From Beijerinckiaceae bacterium (GTDB lineage: Bacteria; Pseudomonadota; Alphaproteobacteria; Rhizobiales; Beijerinckiaceae): DNA of 64,000 nt. Positions within the stretch are counted from its first letter, which is position 1. Each line of letters starts with the position of its first letter. Position numbers and translations under genes: made by a program. The DNA is taken from NCBI GenBank assembly GCA_021324915.1, contig JAJPIC010000011.1, positions 1-64,000 of the forward strand, given 5' to 3'. The notes beneath the pieces are model-generated. The model was not told the origin of the DNA and ran no database searches. It saw only the letters and a program-made list of their open reading frames with translations. This document shows, in pieces, positions 15,510 to 24,471 of this stretch.

Positions 15510-16256
15510 ATGGCGGAAAGGCCGCTGATCTTCATCGCGACGCCCTGTTTCGGCGGTCTCGTCTCGCAGCACTATATGCAATCCGTCGTCGCGCTGATGA
15601 ATCACGCGGGACAGGCGGGCTTCGACGCCATGCTCGCCCTCCTCGGCCACGATTCGCTCATCACCCGGAGCCGCAACACGCTGGTCGCGCAATTCATGAG
15701 CACGCCTGCGACGCATCTGATGTTCATCGATGCCGATATTTCATTCGATCCGAAGCAGGTCGGCGCAATGCTCGCCTTCGATCAGGATTTCGTCGGCGGA
15801 ATCTATCCGCTGAAAGTCGTCGATTGGAGCAATGCGGCGCTGAAGCGCTTGACCGCCGGCGAGAGTTTCGAGACCGCCCCGCTCCTCTATGTCGGCACGC
15901 TCTGCACCGGCAACGAGCTCGAGCGCGAAGGACGCTTCGCCACCGGCATCTATTGCGGCGGCGGCTTCCAATTGCTCAAGCGCCAAGTGATCGAGCGCAT
16001 GATCGAAGCCTATCCGCAGACCCGCTATTCGAGCGTGCACGCCTATAGCAATGCCAAGGGCGGCGAGAGCTACGCGCTTTTCGAATGTCTCATCGACCCG
16101 GAAACCCGGGCCTATGTGAGCGAAGATTTCGGCTTCTGCCAAAAATGGCGCGATCTCGGCGGCAAGATCTGGCTCGATACCGAAGGCAAGCTCACCCATA
16201 TCGGCGCCTATAATTTCATCGGCCATCCGCAGCCGCGCTTCCAGGCCGCAAGCTGA
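15510..16256 (+). CDS. Glycosyltransferase-like protein (GT-A fold)
   Basis: This 248-residue protein begins MAERPLIFIATPCFGGLVSQ, the opening strand of a nucleotide-sugar binding fold. It carries HLMFIDADISF, a DxD-type metal and sugar-nucleotide site, near residue 80, and GGGFQLLKRQVIERM as a later acceptor-region helix. GAGGGAG precedes ATG 15510. I assign a GT2-like transferase, substrate unknown. It starts the surface-polysaccharide gene group. Confidence 0.7.
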   Translation: MAERPLIFIATPCFGGLVSQHYMQSVVALMNHAGQAGFDAMLALLGHDSLITRSRNTLVAQFMSTPATHLMFIDADISFDPKQVGAMLAFDQDFVGGIYPLKVVDWSNAALKRLTAGESFETAPLLYVGTLCTGNELEREGRFATGIYCGGGFQLLKRQVIERMIEAYPQTRYSSVHAYSNAKGGESYALFECLIDPETRAYVSEDFGFCQKWRDLGGKIWLDTEGKLTHIGAYNFIGHPQPRFQAAS

Positions 16257-16592
16257 CCTCATCGGTTCGTCGCATCTCGGCGCCCGGAACCTCGGCGATT
16301 GCAGCCGAATGGCGAGGAAAGGCCATGATGCGCGCAGGGGATGATCGATGTCCGCGCCGCGTTCGGATACATAGAGACATGGCTGCAACACCCCTCGCCT
16401 CATAGGCCGAGCGCAGGCGGCAGGCGGCCCATTTTTGCCTTGATCCGTGAAGAACCGGCCGCTACAAAAGCGCGGCTTACGGCACTGCCCTTTAGGCATC
16501 GCGCGAGGCTATTGCGCAGTCTTCATCGGCAGGCGAATGCCGCCGCGGAAAAATTGGGGACATCCCGAGCGGAACGCCGACCCGTGAATTTC
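16257..16592. other. Gap before a glycosyltransferase gene
   Basis: The following glycosyltransferase frame stays open back to an ATG at 16341 preceded by AGGGG, but the translation in this part is Arg/Pro-rich and does not look like the family, so I treat it as untranslated. No RNA gene or hairpin of note was seen. Confidence 0.4.
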
Positions 16593-17447
16593 ATGCCGGA
16601 CATTGCTGCGCCGAAAAAAGTCGGGATAGCCATTATCGCGAATGATCGTGTCATCGACTGGCTGCTGCCCTTTCTCGAGAGCTATGTCGCAACGAACTCG
16701 AAAATTCCGCTCTATCTTATCCCCTACGACGACAATCTGACGCGCACGCGCCACGCCGCCGAAGTCTTCGGAATCGAGATCGCCGACGTCGACAGTGCCG
16801 AGCTCGACGCGCTGGCGCGGCGGCTCTATCCGCTCAATCCCGGCCATCGCCGGAGGCTGCGCAAGTTTCTCGCGCTCGCTCTGCCGCTCGACGAAGTCAT
16901 CTATATGGACGTCGACACGATCATGCTGCGCGATTTCAGCGACGTGCTCGGCCACGTGGGCAATGGTAAGACGGAGTTTCTGGTCGCCTGTTATTGCGCC
17001 GATTACATCTATAATTCGAAGCATAGGAAATATGATTTCCTGCGCGATGCCTTTTCGTTCAACGACGGTTTCTTCGTCGCCTCGCGCCATATCCTCTCGC
17101 TGCAGGATTTCTACGAGGTCATCGCCAAGGACGAACGGATCTTTCACGAAGTGCGCCAGCGCGGCGGGCTGTTTGCGCAGCCGCTCACCAATTTCGTCGT
17201 GCACCGGCGCGGCTTGAAGGTCGCCTGCCTGCCCGATTGCATTCCCGGCGCGTCCGGCGAGAGCTTCTACAAGACCAAGAAGGCGACATTCACGCCCGAC
17301 GGCCCGCTCGACTCGGAGGGAAGGCGCATCTACTTCTGTCATTGGCCGGGCATTATCGGTTTGCCACGCCGGCGAATCTTCGACGGGATCTGGCACGAAT
17401 ATGCGCGCCTGGCGGCAGAGCGCATGCGCGCGCAAGTACCGGCCTGA
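16593..17447 (+). CDS. Glycosyltransferase (GT8-like)
   Basis: The protein (284 residues from ATG 16593) starts MPDIAAPKKVGIAIIANDRV, has RRLRKFLALALPLDEVIYMD continuing into a DVD metal-binding motif, and a later NDGFFVASR and CHWPG segment, as in family-8-like transferases that use nucleotide sugars. The start is uncertain (GTG 16584 or ATG 16341 are possible). It is convergent, 3 bp apart, with the radical SAM gene. Sugar and acceptor are unknown. Confidence 0.7.
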   Translation: MPDIAAPKKVGIAIIANDRVIDWLLPFLESYVATNSKIPLYLIPYDDNLTRTRHAAEVFGIEIADVDSAELDALARRLYPLNPGHRRRLRKFLALALPLDEVIYMDVDTIMLRDFSDVLGHVGNGKTEFLVACYCADYIYNSKHRKYDFLRDAFSFNDGFFVASRHILSLQDFYEVIAKDERIFHEVRQRGGLFAQPLTNFVVHRRGLKVACLPDCIPGASGESFYKTKKATFTPDGPLDSEGRRIYFCHWPGIIGLPRRRIFDGIWHEYARLAAERMRAQVPA

Positions 17448-17450
17448 CAC

Positions 17451-18713
17451 TCAGGCCGCAGCGATCTCGGCGCGTTTCACATATTCGAGCACGTTACCGA
17501 TCAGCACCTCGGGCGCTTCTTGCCGCGCAAGCTCGGGTGCCTTCAAGACTTCGAGAAATTCCTGATAGTCCGGATGCGATGGATCGCCGATGAAGGCGGC
17601 GACATGCTCCTCCTTGCTGAAAATGTCGCGCTGCCGGATCATATTGAAGGCGACCCGGTCGGCGGCAAACTCTTGGCCGAGCCTCACGAAATCCGGCATT
17701 TGCCGGAAGTTCAAGGCTTGCACCACCATCGAGAATTCGAGCGCCGCAATGCGTCCGGCGCGGCGCAACTCGCCCAGGAAAGCGAGATTCTTGCGCAATC
17801 GCGCGAAATCGCCGCCGCGCCGCACGATCGCATAGGTCGCGGCTTCCGTCGCATCGATGGAAATCTGCACATATTTCACCCGGCCCTCGAGATTGAGCTC
17901 GCGCCAGGCGCGTTCGTCGAGCAATTGGCCATTGGTGATCAGCTCCAGTCTCAGCTGCGGAAATCCGCCGCCGTTGAGCCGCTTGATCAAGTTGCGAAAA
18001 TGCTTGCTGCCGAAAGGATCGCCGGAACCGGTGATCATCACCGACTTCGCCTCGGCGAGAAGCGGCAGAAGCGTGCGCTCGGTGAGCCTGTCGAGCTCGG
18101 CCTGCTTGCGCGAATTGGCGAGATAAAGACTGCTACGGCAGGACGGACAGGAAAGATTGCAGGACTTATCGTGCGAGAGCACGAGATGTTCGGGGAGCCG
18201 CGCGGGATTCTTTTTGTACTGCTCGATAACCTGGCGCGCTTCCGGCGAATCGCGATGCGGCAAGCTGCGGCTTGCGATCGCCGGACAATGCCAATGATTG
18301 CAATAGCGGAAGGAGCCATCGAGGATCGACTCGCGGATGCGCTTGGCGGCATCGCTGTTCCAAAGTTGCTCGGGATCGGAATCGAGCGTGCCGATCGGCG
18401 TCGGCAACCAGATCGGGCAGCAGACATAGGCGAGCCCCGTCGGAGTGGTCTCGAGCTGCCGGAACGGGTTCGCGCAGAAATGCGACTTGAGATAGTCCTC
18501 CGTGCTCTGATCGACGTGCTGTTCCCGGCAGATCTTCTGCCGGCGTTTCAGCATGAATGTATTGTCGATCCAGCTTCCGAGCGCCTCGATCCGTTCGAGG
18601 CCGACGAATTCCTGAAATTTCGGATGAACGAACAATCGCAAAAGCTTCTTGGGGACGAGCCGATCGACGAAATCAACGAGGCGCGCGCGAAATGTCGTGG
18701 TAATCTCGGTCAT
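17451..18713 (-). CDS. Radical SAM protein of the polysaccharide region
   Basis: This 420-residue protein has the iron-sulfur motif CNLSCPSC (C-x3-C-x2-C) near residue 190, preceded by LPEHLVLSHDKS and followed by VMITGSGDPFGS and YVQISIDATEAATYAIVRRG, normal for radical SAM barrels. The N-terminal part has further Cys pairs (FCANPF, YVCCPIW, CNHWHC), suggesting an extra cluster-binding region placed before the core. Its ATG overlaps the upstream glycosyltransferase stop (ATGA), so it is co-translated. It may modify a sugar or peptide; the substrate is unknown. Confidence 0.8.
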   Translation of the reverse strand: MTEITTTFRARLVDFVDRLVPKKLLRLFVHPKFQEFVGLERIEALGSWIDNTFMLKRRQKICREQHVDQSTEDYLKSHFCANPFRQLETTPTGLAYVCCPIWLPTPIGTLDSDPEQLWNSDAAKRIRESILDGSFRYCNHWHCPAIASRSLPHRDSPEARQVIEQYKKNPARLPEHLVLSHDKSCNLSCPSCRSSLYLANSRKQAELDRLTERTLLPLLAEAKSVMITGSGDPFGSKHFRNLIKRLNGGGFPQLRLELITNGQLLDERAWRELNLEGRVKYVQISIDATEAATYAIVRRGGDFARLRKNLAFLGELRRAGRIAALEFSMVVQALNFRQMPDFVRLGQEFAADRVAFNMIRQRDIFSKEEHVAAFIGDPSHPDYQEFLEVLKAPELARQEAPEVLIGNVLEYVKRAEIAAA

Positions 18714-20029
18714 GACGCCCTCCCGATCGGGTCGCTCTGGCCGCCGAGAACGGATTGGACCAGGCCGGCAAGCGTCTGGCGATAGGCCGCACGGCTGAAA
18801 ATGCGGTCATAAAGCTGCCGCGTATCGCTGTTCATCCGGTCTGCCTCTGTGCAATCGCCGGGCGCCTTGTCCTGCATGAACTTGCGAATCGCGGCAGCGA
18901 ATTCTTCCGCGCCCGAGGCAAGCGTGACATTGCTCAATTGGCCGGCATCGAACGCCATGCCGCGGAAGGCGCGCTTGGTCGCGATGAGCGGCGCGCCGCT
19001 CGATAAAGCCTCGATCGTCTTGATCGAGATCCCGAAACCCTCGGTGATCGGCAGGAGAACCGCGCCCGCCTGCGCATAGGCGGCATTAAGATCATCCGTA
19101 TAGCCGAGGAAGACGCCGGCATATCTGCGATGGAGCGCCGGAGCGCGGAGCCGAAATTCCTGGTCGATATTGCCGATAATCTTGACCGGCGCTTCCGGAA
19201 CCCTCGGGAGGACCTCCGTCAGAAACCACGAGATTCCGAGAAAGTTGGGATAATTCGCGCTCGCGACGATGATGATGTCGGACCCGCCGCTGCCGACCGA
19301 GACCGGGTCCACGGCGGGGAAGACGAGCACATGGCGCTTTTGCGGCAGAAGCTGCTCGAAAGTCGCCGCCTCTTCCGTATTGAGGTGGATCAGAACGTCG
19401 GCGCCGGCCATATTGGCGAGCTCGATCGCGAGCATCGAATCGTAAGTCGCAGCCGGCGGCAATTTCCACGAGCCCGGCTGGCGCAGCATATATTGGCGGG
19501 CCTGAAGATCGTGTGTGTCGAGCAAGATCGGGCAAGCGCGCGAGCCGCGCAGCTTGATTGCCGCCACCATGCAGAAAAAGTGATTGCAATGGATGAGATC
19601 GATCGATTCGCGGCGCGCAAGCTCGGCAGGCAGCGACGCACGCCTCACGGTCTCAGCCAGAATCGCGGCGTAATTTCCATGCATCCAATCCATGAGCGTC
19701 TTCAGGAACGAGGGCGCGAAGACCGCCGGGAACCGCATGCCGGCAAAGTACCGCTTCTCCGCCACGAGATCGCGCGTTGCGGCGAGATAAGCGGAATGAG
19801 CGGCTGAGCCCGGGACATTGCCGGGAAAATCGGCGATCGCGAGGTCGATTAAATCGGCGCCGAGCGCGCGATAGGCCTGCGCCTGCGTGACGAAGACCTT
19901 GTGGCTGCCGCAGGAATGCCACGCCGGATGGATGAGCAGAACGGTCTTGCCCCGCAGAGGCGCGGCAGGCGCCACGGCCGAATCGACCGCTGATCCATAG
20001 CCGTTGAAGCTCATGCCGCGATCACTCAT
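18710..20029 (-). CDS. Glycosyltransferase family 4-like protein
   Basis: This 439-residue GT-B protein has an N-terminal domain with LRGKTVLLIHPAWHSCGSHK and a C-terminal domain with IIIVASANYPNFLGISWFLT, IIGNIDQEFRL and the nucleotide-sugar site PITEGFGISIKTIEALSSGA (Glu-x7-Glu-like). It transfers a sugar from a nucleotide donor during surface glycan assembly. ATG 20029 has an internal alternative at 20014. It lies 7 bp after the GT2 gene and overlaps the radical SAM gene by 4 bp, giving one leftward operon. Confidence 0.82.
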   Translation of the reverse strand: MSDRGMSFNGYGSAVDSAVAPAAPLRGKTVLLIHPAWHSCGSHKVFVTQAQAYRALGADLIDLAIADFPGNVPGSAAHSAYLAATRDLVAEKRYFAGMRFPAVFAPSFLKTLMDWMHGNYAAILAETVRRASLPAELARRESIDLIHCNHFFCMVAAIKLRGSRACPILLDTHDLQARQYMLRQPGSWKLPPAATYDSMLAIELANMAGADVLIHLNTEEAATFEQLLPQKRHVLVFPAVDPVSVGSGGSDIIIVASANYPNFLGISWFLTEVLPRVPEAPVKIIGNIDQEFRLRAPALHRRYAGVFLGYTDDLNAAYAQAGAVLLPITEGFGISIKTIEALSSGAPLIATKRAFRGMAFDAGQLSNVTLASGAEEFAAAIRKFMQDKAPGDCTEADRMNSDTRQLYDRIFSRAAYRQTLAGLVQSVLGGQSDPIGRAS

Positions 20030-20036
20030 GGGCCTG

Positions 20037-21203
20037 CTATTTGCGGGGCTTGCGAATTGCGCTCGCGATTACGCCGATCGGTACGCGGAACCAAAGCATC
20101 AGAAGAAGCGTAAGGCCGGGACCCAAAGCGGCTGCGGCCTCATGATAGGATTGCGCGAGTCTCGCCCCGGTGCGCGACCGCCGCTGCCAGCGCGGCAGGC
20201 TCGTCTCCTCGTCATGCGCATCGATGCGCAGCAGAAGAGCGGCATAATGGAGTCTCAGCCATCCCGTCCGGCAGAAACGCGCGGCGTTAGCGACCAGGTG
20301 ATCGATCGCGAGAAGCCGCGTCTTGTGATTATTGTCGCCCGCCCCGCCGGCCTCGAAGCCGATGTAATGATTGAGCTGCGCCCGACGGGAGAACACATTG
20401 GCGCCGTGAATGCGATAAAGGAAGACCGGCTCGTCGATGATGATGCTGCCGCAGAGCGCGCTGATCGCGCAGGCGAAATACATGTCGGTGCCGCTGTTCA
20501 AGCGGGCGAGCTCGGGATTGTCGGCGAAGAGGTCGAGCGCATCGCGCCGATAGCAGATGCCGGAGGTTGGCGACCAGACCCATTTGGCCGACAAGGGCGC
20601 GACGAAATGGATCTTGTCGCCGAGCGATTGGGCGAGCTCTTTCGAGGGCCAAGGCGCATCGAGAAGATGCTGATAGGGGCGAAACATATCGCGCCGCCGG
20701 CCGCGACCGCTGCGCACATACCGGTTGAGCTCCTCGCCGGTACCCAGCACGATTTGATCGCCGACCACCTGCAACATGTCGCCCGATGTAAAGCCGACAT
20801 GTACGCGCAGCGAAAGATGCACGAAAACGTGAGTTTCGATCGCATGCGCCAGCAGCACATCGTCGGCGTCCATGAAGATCACGTAGGCGCCGGAAGCGAC
20901 CTTGAGGCCGTCGAGCGAGGCGGGGGTCTGCCCGTCGTTGGCGGCCCGCCGGATGATCGTTGCCTGTGGATAACGGCCGGCGATTCCGGTGAGCACGGCC
21001 GGCGTCTCATCCGTCGAGGCGTTGTCGACGATGATGCATTCGAGGTTCGGATAGGTTTGCTGGAAGACGCTGTCGACGGCCTGATCGAGAAAGCGGCCGT
21101 AATTGTAATTGACGATGATGACGCTCACCACGGGCAAGCGAAACACGACTTCCTGCCCTGCGGTCCGCTTGGAAAAGCTTTCTGCGGGTTCGGAAATATT
21201 CAC
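20037..21203 (-). CDS. Glycosyltransferase family 2
   Basis: The protein (388 residues from GTG 21203) has the classic GT2 opening VVSVIIVNYNYGRFLDQAVD, NLECIIVDNASTDETP, and YVIFMDADDVLL (DxD). A GICYRRDAL acceptor segment and a basic helical C-terminus follow. The GTG sits behind GGGAG and shares bases with the stop of a small upstream frame (GTGA). It probably builds a surface polysaccharide repeat. Confidence 0.85.
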   Translation of the reverse strand: MNISEPAESFSKRTAGQEVVFRLPVVSVIIVNYNYGRFLDQAVDSVFQQTYPNLECIIVDNASTDETPAVLTGIAGRYPQATIIRRAANDGQTPASLDGLKVASGAYVIFMDADDVLLAHAIETHVFVHLSLRVHVGFTSGDMLQVVGDQIVLGTGEELNRYVRSGRGRRRDMFRPYQHLLDAPWPSKELAQSLGDKIHFVAPLSAKWVWSPTSGICYRRDALDLFADNPELARLNSGTDMYFACAISALCGSIIIDEPVFLYRIHGANVFSRRAQLNHYIGFEAGGAGDNNHKTRLLAIDHLVANAARFCRTGWLRLHYAALLLRIDAHDEETSLPRWQRRSRTGARLAQSYHEAAAALGPGLTLLLMLWFRVPIGVIASAIRKPRK

Positions 21204-21502
21204 GCCTCATTCTCCCGGTCGGGTCCGGCTGCCAATCGCCGCCTCGTCAAAGAATTTGTTCGAAATGGGGCCTCCATTTTGCCTCTTTCGCCTTCCACCT
21301 CGGCACCCGCCGCTTGATCGAAACCCTGACGTTGCTGTAAATAACGCAAGGACGATTGCGTCATACGCACGAACCGGCGAAGCATAGAGTCAACGAAAAT
21401 TCGGCCGAGCGTTCCGGCTAACATATCCGTCTTCGCGAAACCGGTCGAGAAATCTTCGGCCCCGAGCGAAACCCGAGAACGCGTCGCGAGCGAAGATTGC
21501 AT
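21200..21502 (-). CDS. Small hypothetical protein coupled to the GT2 gene
   Basis: This is a 100-residue frame starting MQSSLATRSRVSLGAEDFST, with MLAGTLGRIFVDSMLRRFVR as a possible amphipathic helix. I recognise no family. The main support is that its TGA overlaps the GTG start of the glycosyltransferase gene (GTGA), as in coupled operons, and that the stretch would otherwise be an empty 375-bp gap. Codon signal is weak. It may be spurious. The frame could extend to ATG 21580, which collides with the divergent permease start. Confidence 0.35.
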   Translation of the reverse strand: MQSSLATRSRVSLGAEDFSTGFAKTDMLAGTLGRIFVDSMLRRFVRMTQSSLRYLQQRQGFDQAAGAEVEGERGKMEAPFRTNSLTRRRLAAGPDRENEA

Positions 21503-21578
21503 CAAGTCGTCGTCCTGGCAAGATTTTCGTCTCGTGCACGGCAACGTGAAGCGCACGATGCGATGAGGATCCGCTGAC

Positions 21579-22742
21579 ATGCCCCGGCTCCTTTATCTCT
21601 ATCTCGCGCGGCGCATCTTCCTTGCCGTTCTGGTGCTGGAAACGGGCCTCTGCGTGCCCGTCGTCATGACGTCGCTCTTCCATTATCTGCCGACGTCGGC
21701 GGTACGCAGCGGGCTTCTCTGGCCGGCGCTGCTCGGCACTTTGCCGACGGTGGTCTATATTGCGCTGCCGATGGCCGTCGGTGTCGCCGTGGCGCTCGAA
21801 TTCTCGCGCATGGCGGCCGATGGCATGATCGCGGTCCTTTATTCTTTGCGCCTGTCGGTTCTGTCGATCTGCCTGCCGGCAGCGGTCGTCGCCAGTATCG
21901 CGGTGGGCTTCGGCTATTGGATCTCCTGTTTCGTCGCGCCCGCCTATGTCGGGCAGATGCATGACGTCATTCACGTCATCCGCAATTCGCTCAATCACCG
22001 GCTGCTCGAGCCGGCGCAGTTCTACACCTTCGATAATGGCACGCGGACGCTCTACTTCCAGCGCTGGAAATCGCCCGACGTCGTGAGCAACATGTTTATC
22101 CACCAGTTCGATACGGCGAAGAACGAAGAGGATATCATCACCGCGGAGACGACGGAATTCCGCCGCAACGAACATGGCGTGCTTCTGGTCATGAGCAACG
22201 GGTCCGTGCAGCGCCGCCCGATCGGCTCCAACAAAATGAGCACCTCGGATTTCGGCGAATATGTGCTGCAGATCGACATGCAGGGCACGAACGGCCTGCC
22301 CAAGCGCAATTGGACCGGCGTGTTCGAGCTGCAGCTGCCGAGCTTCCTTCAAGCCGCGCCCGGGCACGGGCCGCAGCATTATCCCGTCACCGAATGGACG
22401 AGCGAGGCGGCGAAAAGGTTCGGCATTCCGATTCTTGCCTTGGCGCATGCGCTGCTCGCGATGGCCCTCGTGCTGACGCTCGCCAATGCGACGGGTCGCA
22501 ATGCATCGACCATTTCGGCGCTCGTTCTCGTACCGGCCGTGCATATCGGAATTTTGATCGGCACCGAGAGCTTGGTGCGCCGCGATCCGCGGCTCGTCGT
22601 CCTCGTAGCTTTGGCGATTGCGGCCGAATTCGCCGCCGCCCTTGTCCTGCTCGTGCGTCAACAGGCCAATTTCGCGGTCCCCCGGCCCGTCGCCCTGGCG
22701 GCGCCCCGCTCGCCCGAGCCGCTCCGCGCCGACCTCACTTAG
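21579..22742 (+). CDS. LptF/LptG-family permease
   Basis: The protein (387 residues) has the YjgP/YjgQ architecture: three N-terminal membrane helices (ARRIFLAVLVLETGLCVPVV onward), a periplasmic beta-jellyroll region (about 135-260, with TFDNGTRTLYFQRW and EFRRNEHGVLLVMSNGSVQR), then three C-terminal helices. Such proteins pair with LptB ATPase to extract lipopolysaccharide from the inner membrane. LptF and LptG are usually encoded together, but this gene is alone, next to a Wzm/Wzt-type exporter. It may serve a different lipid-linked glycan. Confidence 0.8.
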   Translation: MPRLLYLYLARRIFLAVLVLETGLCVPVVMTSLFHYLPTSAVRSGLLWPALLGTLPTVVYIALPMAVGVAVALEFSRMAADGMIAVLYSLRLSVLSICLPAAVVASIAVGFGYWISCFVAPAYVGQMHDVIHVIRNSLNHRLLEPAQFYTFDNGTRTLYFQRWKSPDVVSNMFIHQFDTAKNEEDIITAETTEFRRNEHGVLLVMSNGSVQRRPIGSNKMSTSDFGEYVLQIDMQGTNGLPKRNWTGVFELQLPSFLQAAPGHGPQHYPVTEWTSEAAKRFGIPILALAHALLAMALVLTLANATGRNASTISALVLVPAVHIGILIGTESLVRRDPRLVVLVALAIAAEFAAALVLLVRQQANFAVPRPVALAAPRSPEPLRADLT

Positions 22743-22754
22743 ACGATCGTACGC

Positions 22755-23522
22755 CTAGACGATCAACCGCACCTGCGGCAGGATCTTGGGGATATTGAAG
22801 GCGTGGCGATAGGCTGCGATGACTTCTGTCGGCCTTCCGTAGGCGGCGACCCGCCCATCCTCGATCCAGATGACGTGATCGCAGAGCGATTCGAGGGTCG
22901 GAAGGTCGTGCGAGACGACGAGAATGGTTCCGCGCGCCGCGAAGCGGCGGATGAAATCGTCGCATTTTTTGGCGAAGGTCGCATCGCCGACTGAGAGCGC
23001 CTCGTCGACGATCAGGATATCGGCATCCACATGAGCGCAGACCGCGAAGGCGAGCCGCGCCGTCATGCCGCTCGAATACATTTTCAGCGGCTGATAGAAG
23101 AATTCGCCGATGTCGGCGAAAGCGGCGATCGAATCGAGCCGCGCGAGAATATCGGCGCGGCGCAGACCGAGAATGGCGCCCCCGATCATCGCATTCTCGC
23201 GCCCGGTGAGTTCCGGATCGAAGCCCGCGCCGAGCGCCAGGATCGGCGCAACGCGGCCGGAAACATCGATTTCGCCATAGGTCGGACGGCTGATGCCGCA
23301 AATGAGCTGGAGAAGCGTCGTCTTCCCGGTGCCGTTGCGGCCGATGATGCCCCAGCATTCGCCGCGCTTCACCTCGAAGCTGATGTCCCGCAGCACCCAA
23401 TGCGGATGAAAGAACTGCTTCCAGCGCCCGAACAGCGTCTGCATGAGCTGGTCGTTGCGCCGGGTATAAAGCTGGAACGCCTTGCCGACGCCCCGGCAGC
23501 TGATCGCGATATCAGATGACAT
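22755..23522 (-). CDS. Polysaccharide export ABC transporter, ATPase (Wzt/KpsT-like)
   Basis: This 255-residue ATPase energises export of O-antigen or capsule-type glycans. Walker A is GIIGRNGTGKTTLLQLI, the signature is YSSGMTARLAFAVCAHVD and Walker B is DILIVDEALSVGDATFAKKC, the last typical of the Wzt/TagH group. ATG 23522 overlaps the permease stop by 11 bp. It lacks the C-terminal carbohydrate-binding domain of longer Wzt proteins, so it resembles the KpsT type. It converges on the LptF/G-like gene 12 bp away. Confidence 0.88.
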   Translation of the reverse strand: MSSDIAISCRGVGKAFQLYTRRNDQLMQTLFGRWKQFFHPHWVLRDISFEVKRGECWGIIGRNGTGKTTLLQLICGISRPTYGEIDVSGRVAPILALGAGFDPELTGRENAMIGGAILGLRRADILARLDSIAAFADIGEFFYQPLKMYSSGMTARLAFAVCAHVDADILIVDEALSVGDATFAKKCDDFIRRFAARGTILVVSHDLPTLESLCDHVIWIEDGRVAAYGRPTEVIAAYRHAFNIPKILPQVRLIV

Positions 23523-24342
23523 CGACGAAGACGCTCTTGTATCGCATGAAGAAACGATAGCTGGAGCGGAAGATGAGGAGCGAAACAAGGACAGTCCCTA
23601 TGTAGAGAAGCGGTGAAGGCAGGCGATCGAGAATGACGAGATCGCGCACCATCTCGACATAATCGCCGATGATGTTGGCGCGCAGCGCAATCTGCAACGT
23701 CTTCGGCGCATCGCCGATCGTGTAGAAAATGGGCGTTGCGAACATGAAGACCGGGACGATCGAAGCCATCAAATGCGTGACGTCCCGAGTGAACGAACCG
23801 AGCGCCATCAAGAACCAGCTGACCCCGAGCAGGAACATGAAGAAGGGGACGATGACGAGAGGCAGGAGCAGGATCGTCGGTGGCAGCCAGCGGGTCAAGA
23901 CGATCTCGAAGACGAGAAGGACTCCGAAACTGATCCCGGCATAGACGAGCCCGCGAATGGCCGCCGTCCAGGCGAGCGTTTCGCTCGGAAAGATCGACTT
24001 CTTGATGAAATTGGCGTTCTCGTGCAGAAGCGCCGGCGAACGATAGGCCACTTCGCTGAACAGGTTGAAGACGATGAGGCCGACGAAAATCTGCAGCGAA
24101 TAATTGGCGACGCCATGCGCCGCGGCGGAAGAGCGAATCCCGATCGCGCTCGAAAAGATAAAAGTGTAGACGCTGAGCATCAGCAGCGGGCCGAAGATCG
24201 CCCACAGCCAGCCGAGAATCGAACCGCGGAATCGCGCCGCCAATTCGCGCCTTACGACGGCCCGGATCAATTCCCGAAAATGCCACGCGCGCTCGAGCGG
24301 CGTGACCAGGCTCGCCTGGCCGTCAGCCCCAATCTGAAGCAT
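23512..24342 (-). CDS. Polysaccharide export ABC transporter, permease (Wzm/KpsM-like)
   Basis: The protein has about 276 residues and six predicted membrane helices. The ABC-2 motif ELAARFRGSILGWLWAIFGP stands at the N-terminus before helix 1, and LHENANFIKKSIFPSETLAW lies in the first cytoplasmic loop, both hallmarks of O-antigen/teichoic acid exporters. ATG 24342 (MLQIGADG) with GGGG in front is preferred to ATG 24363, which has no ribosome site. It forms the pore with the overlapping ATPase. Confidence 0.87.
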   Translation of the reverse strand: MLQIGADGQASLVTPLERAWHFRELIRAVVRRELAARFRGSILGWLWAIFGPLLMLSVYTFIFSSAIGIRSSAAAHGVANYSLQIFVGLIVFNLFSEVAYRSPALLHENANFIKKSIFPSETLAWTAAIRGLVYAGISFGVLLVFEIVLTRWLPPTILLLPLVIVPFFMFLLGVSWFLMALGSFTRDVTHLMASIVPVFMFATPIFYTIGDAPKTLQIALRANIIGDYVEMVRDLVILDRLPSPLLYIGTVLVSLLIFRSSYRFFMRYKSVFVDVI

Positions 24343-24471
24343 AAGCCCCAACCCGCCCCGCATGTGTTAGCCGCCGCAAGTCAATAGGTTACAGCAAATG
24401 CCGCAAGCAAATCACAATCTGTGTCAATTATTACCAGAATTCCGTAGGCCTAGAGCTTTGAAGGCGCCTCG

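Noticed and set aside
14433-15716. 427-codon minus-strand frame
   Set aside because: Antisense shadow of cfa; cfa has the SAM-binding motif.
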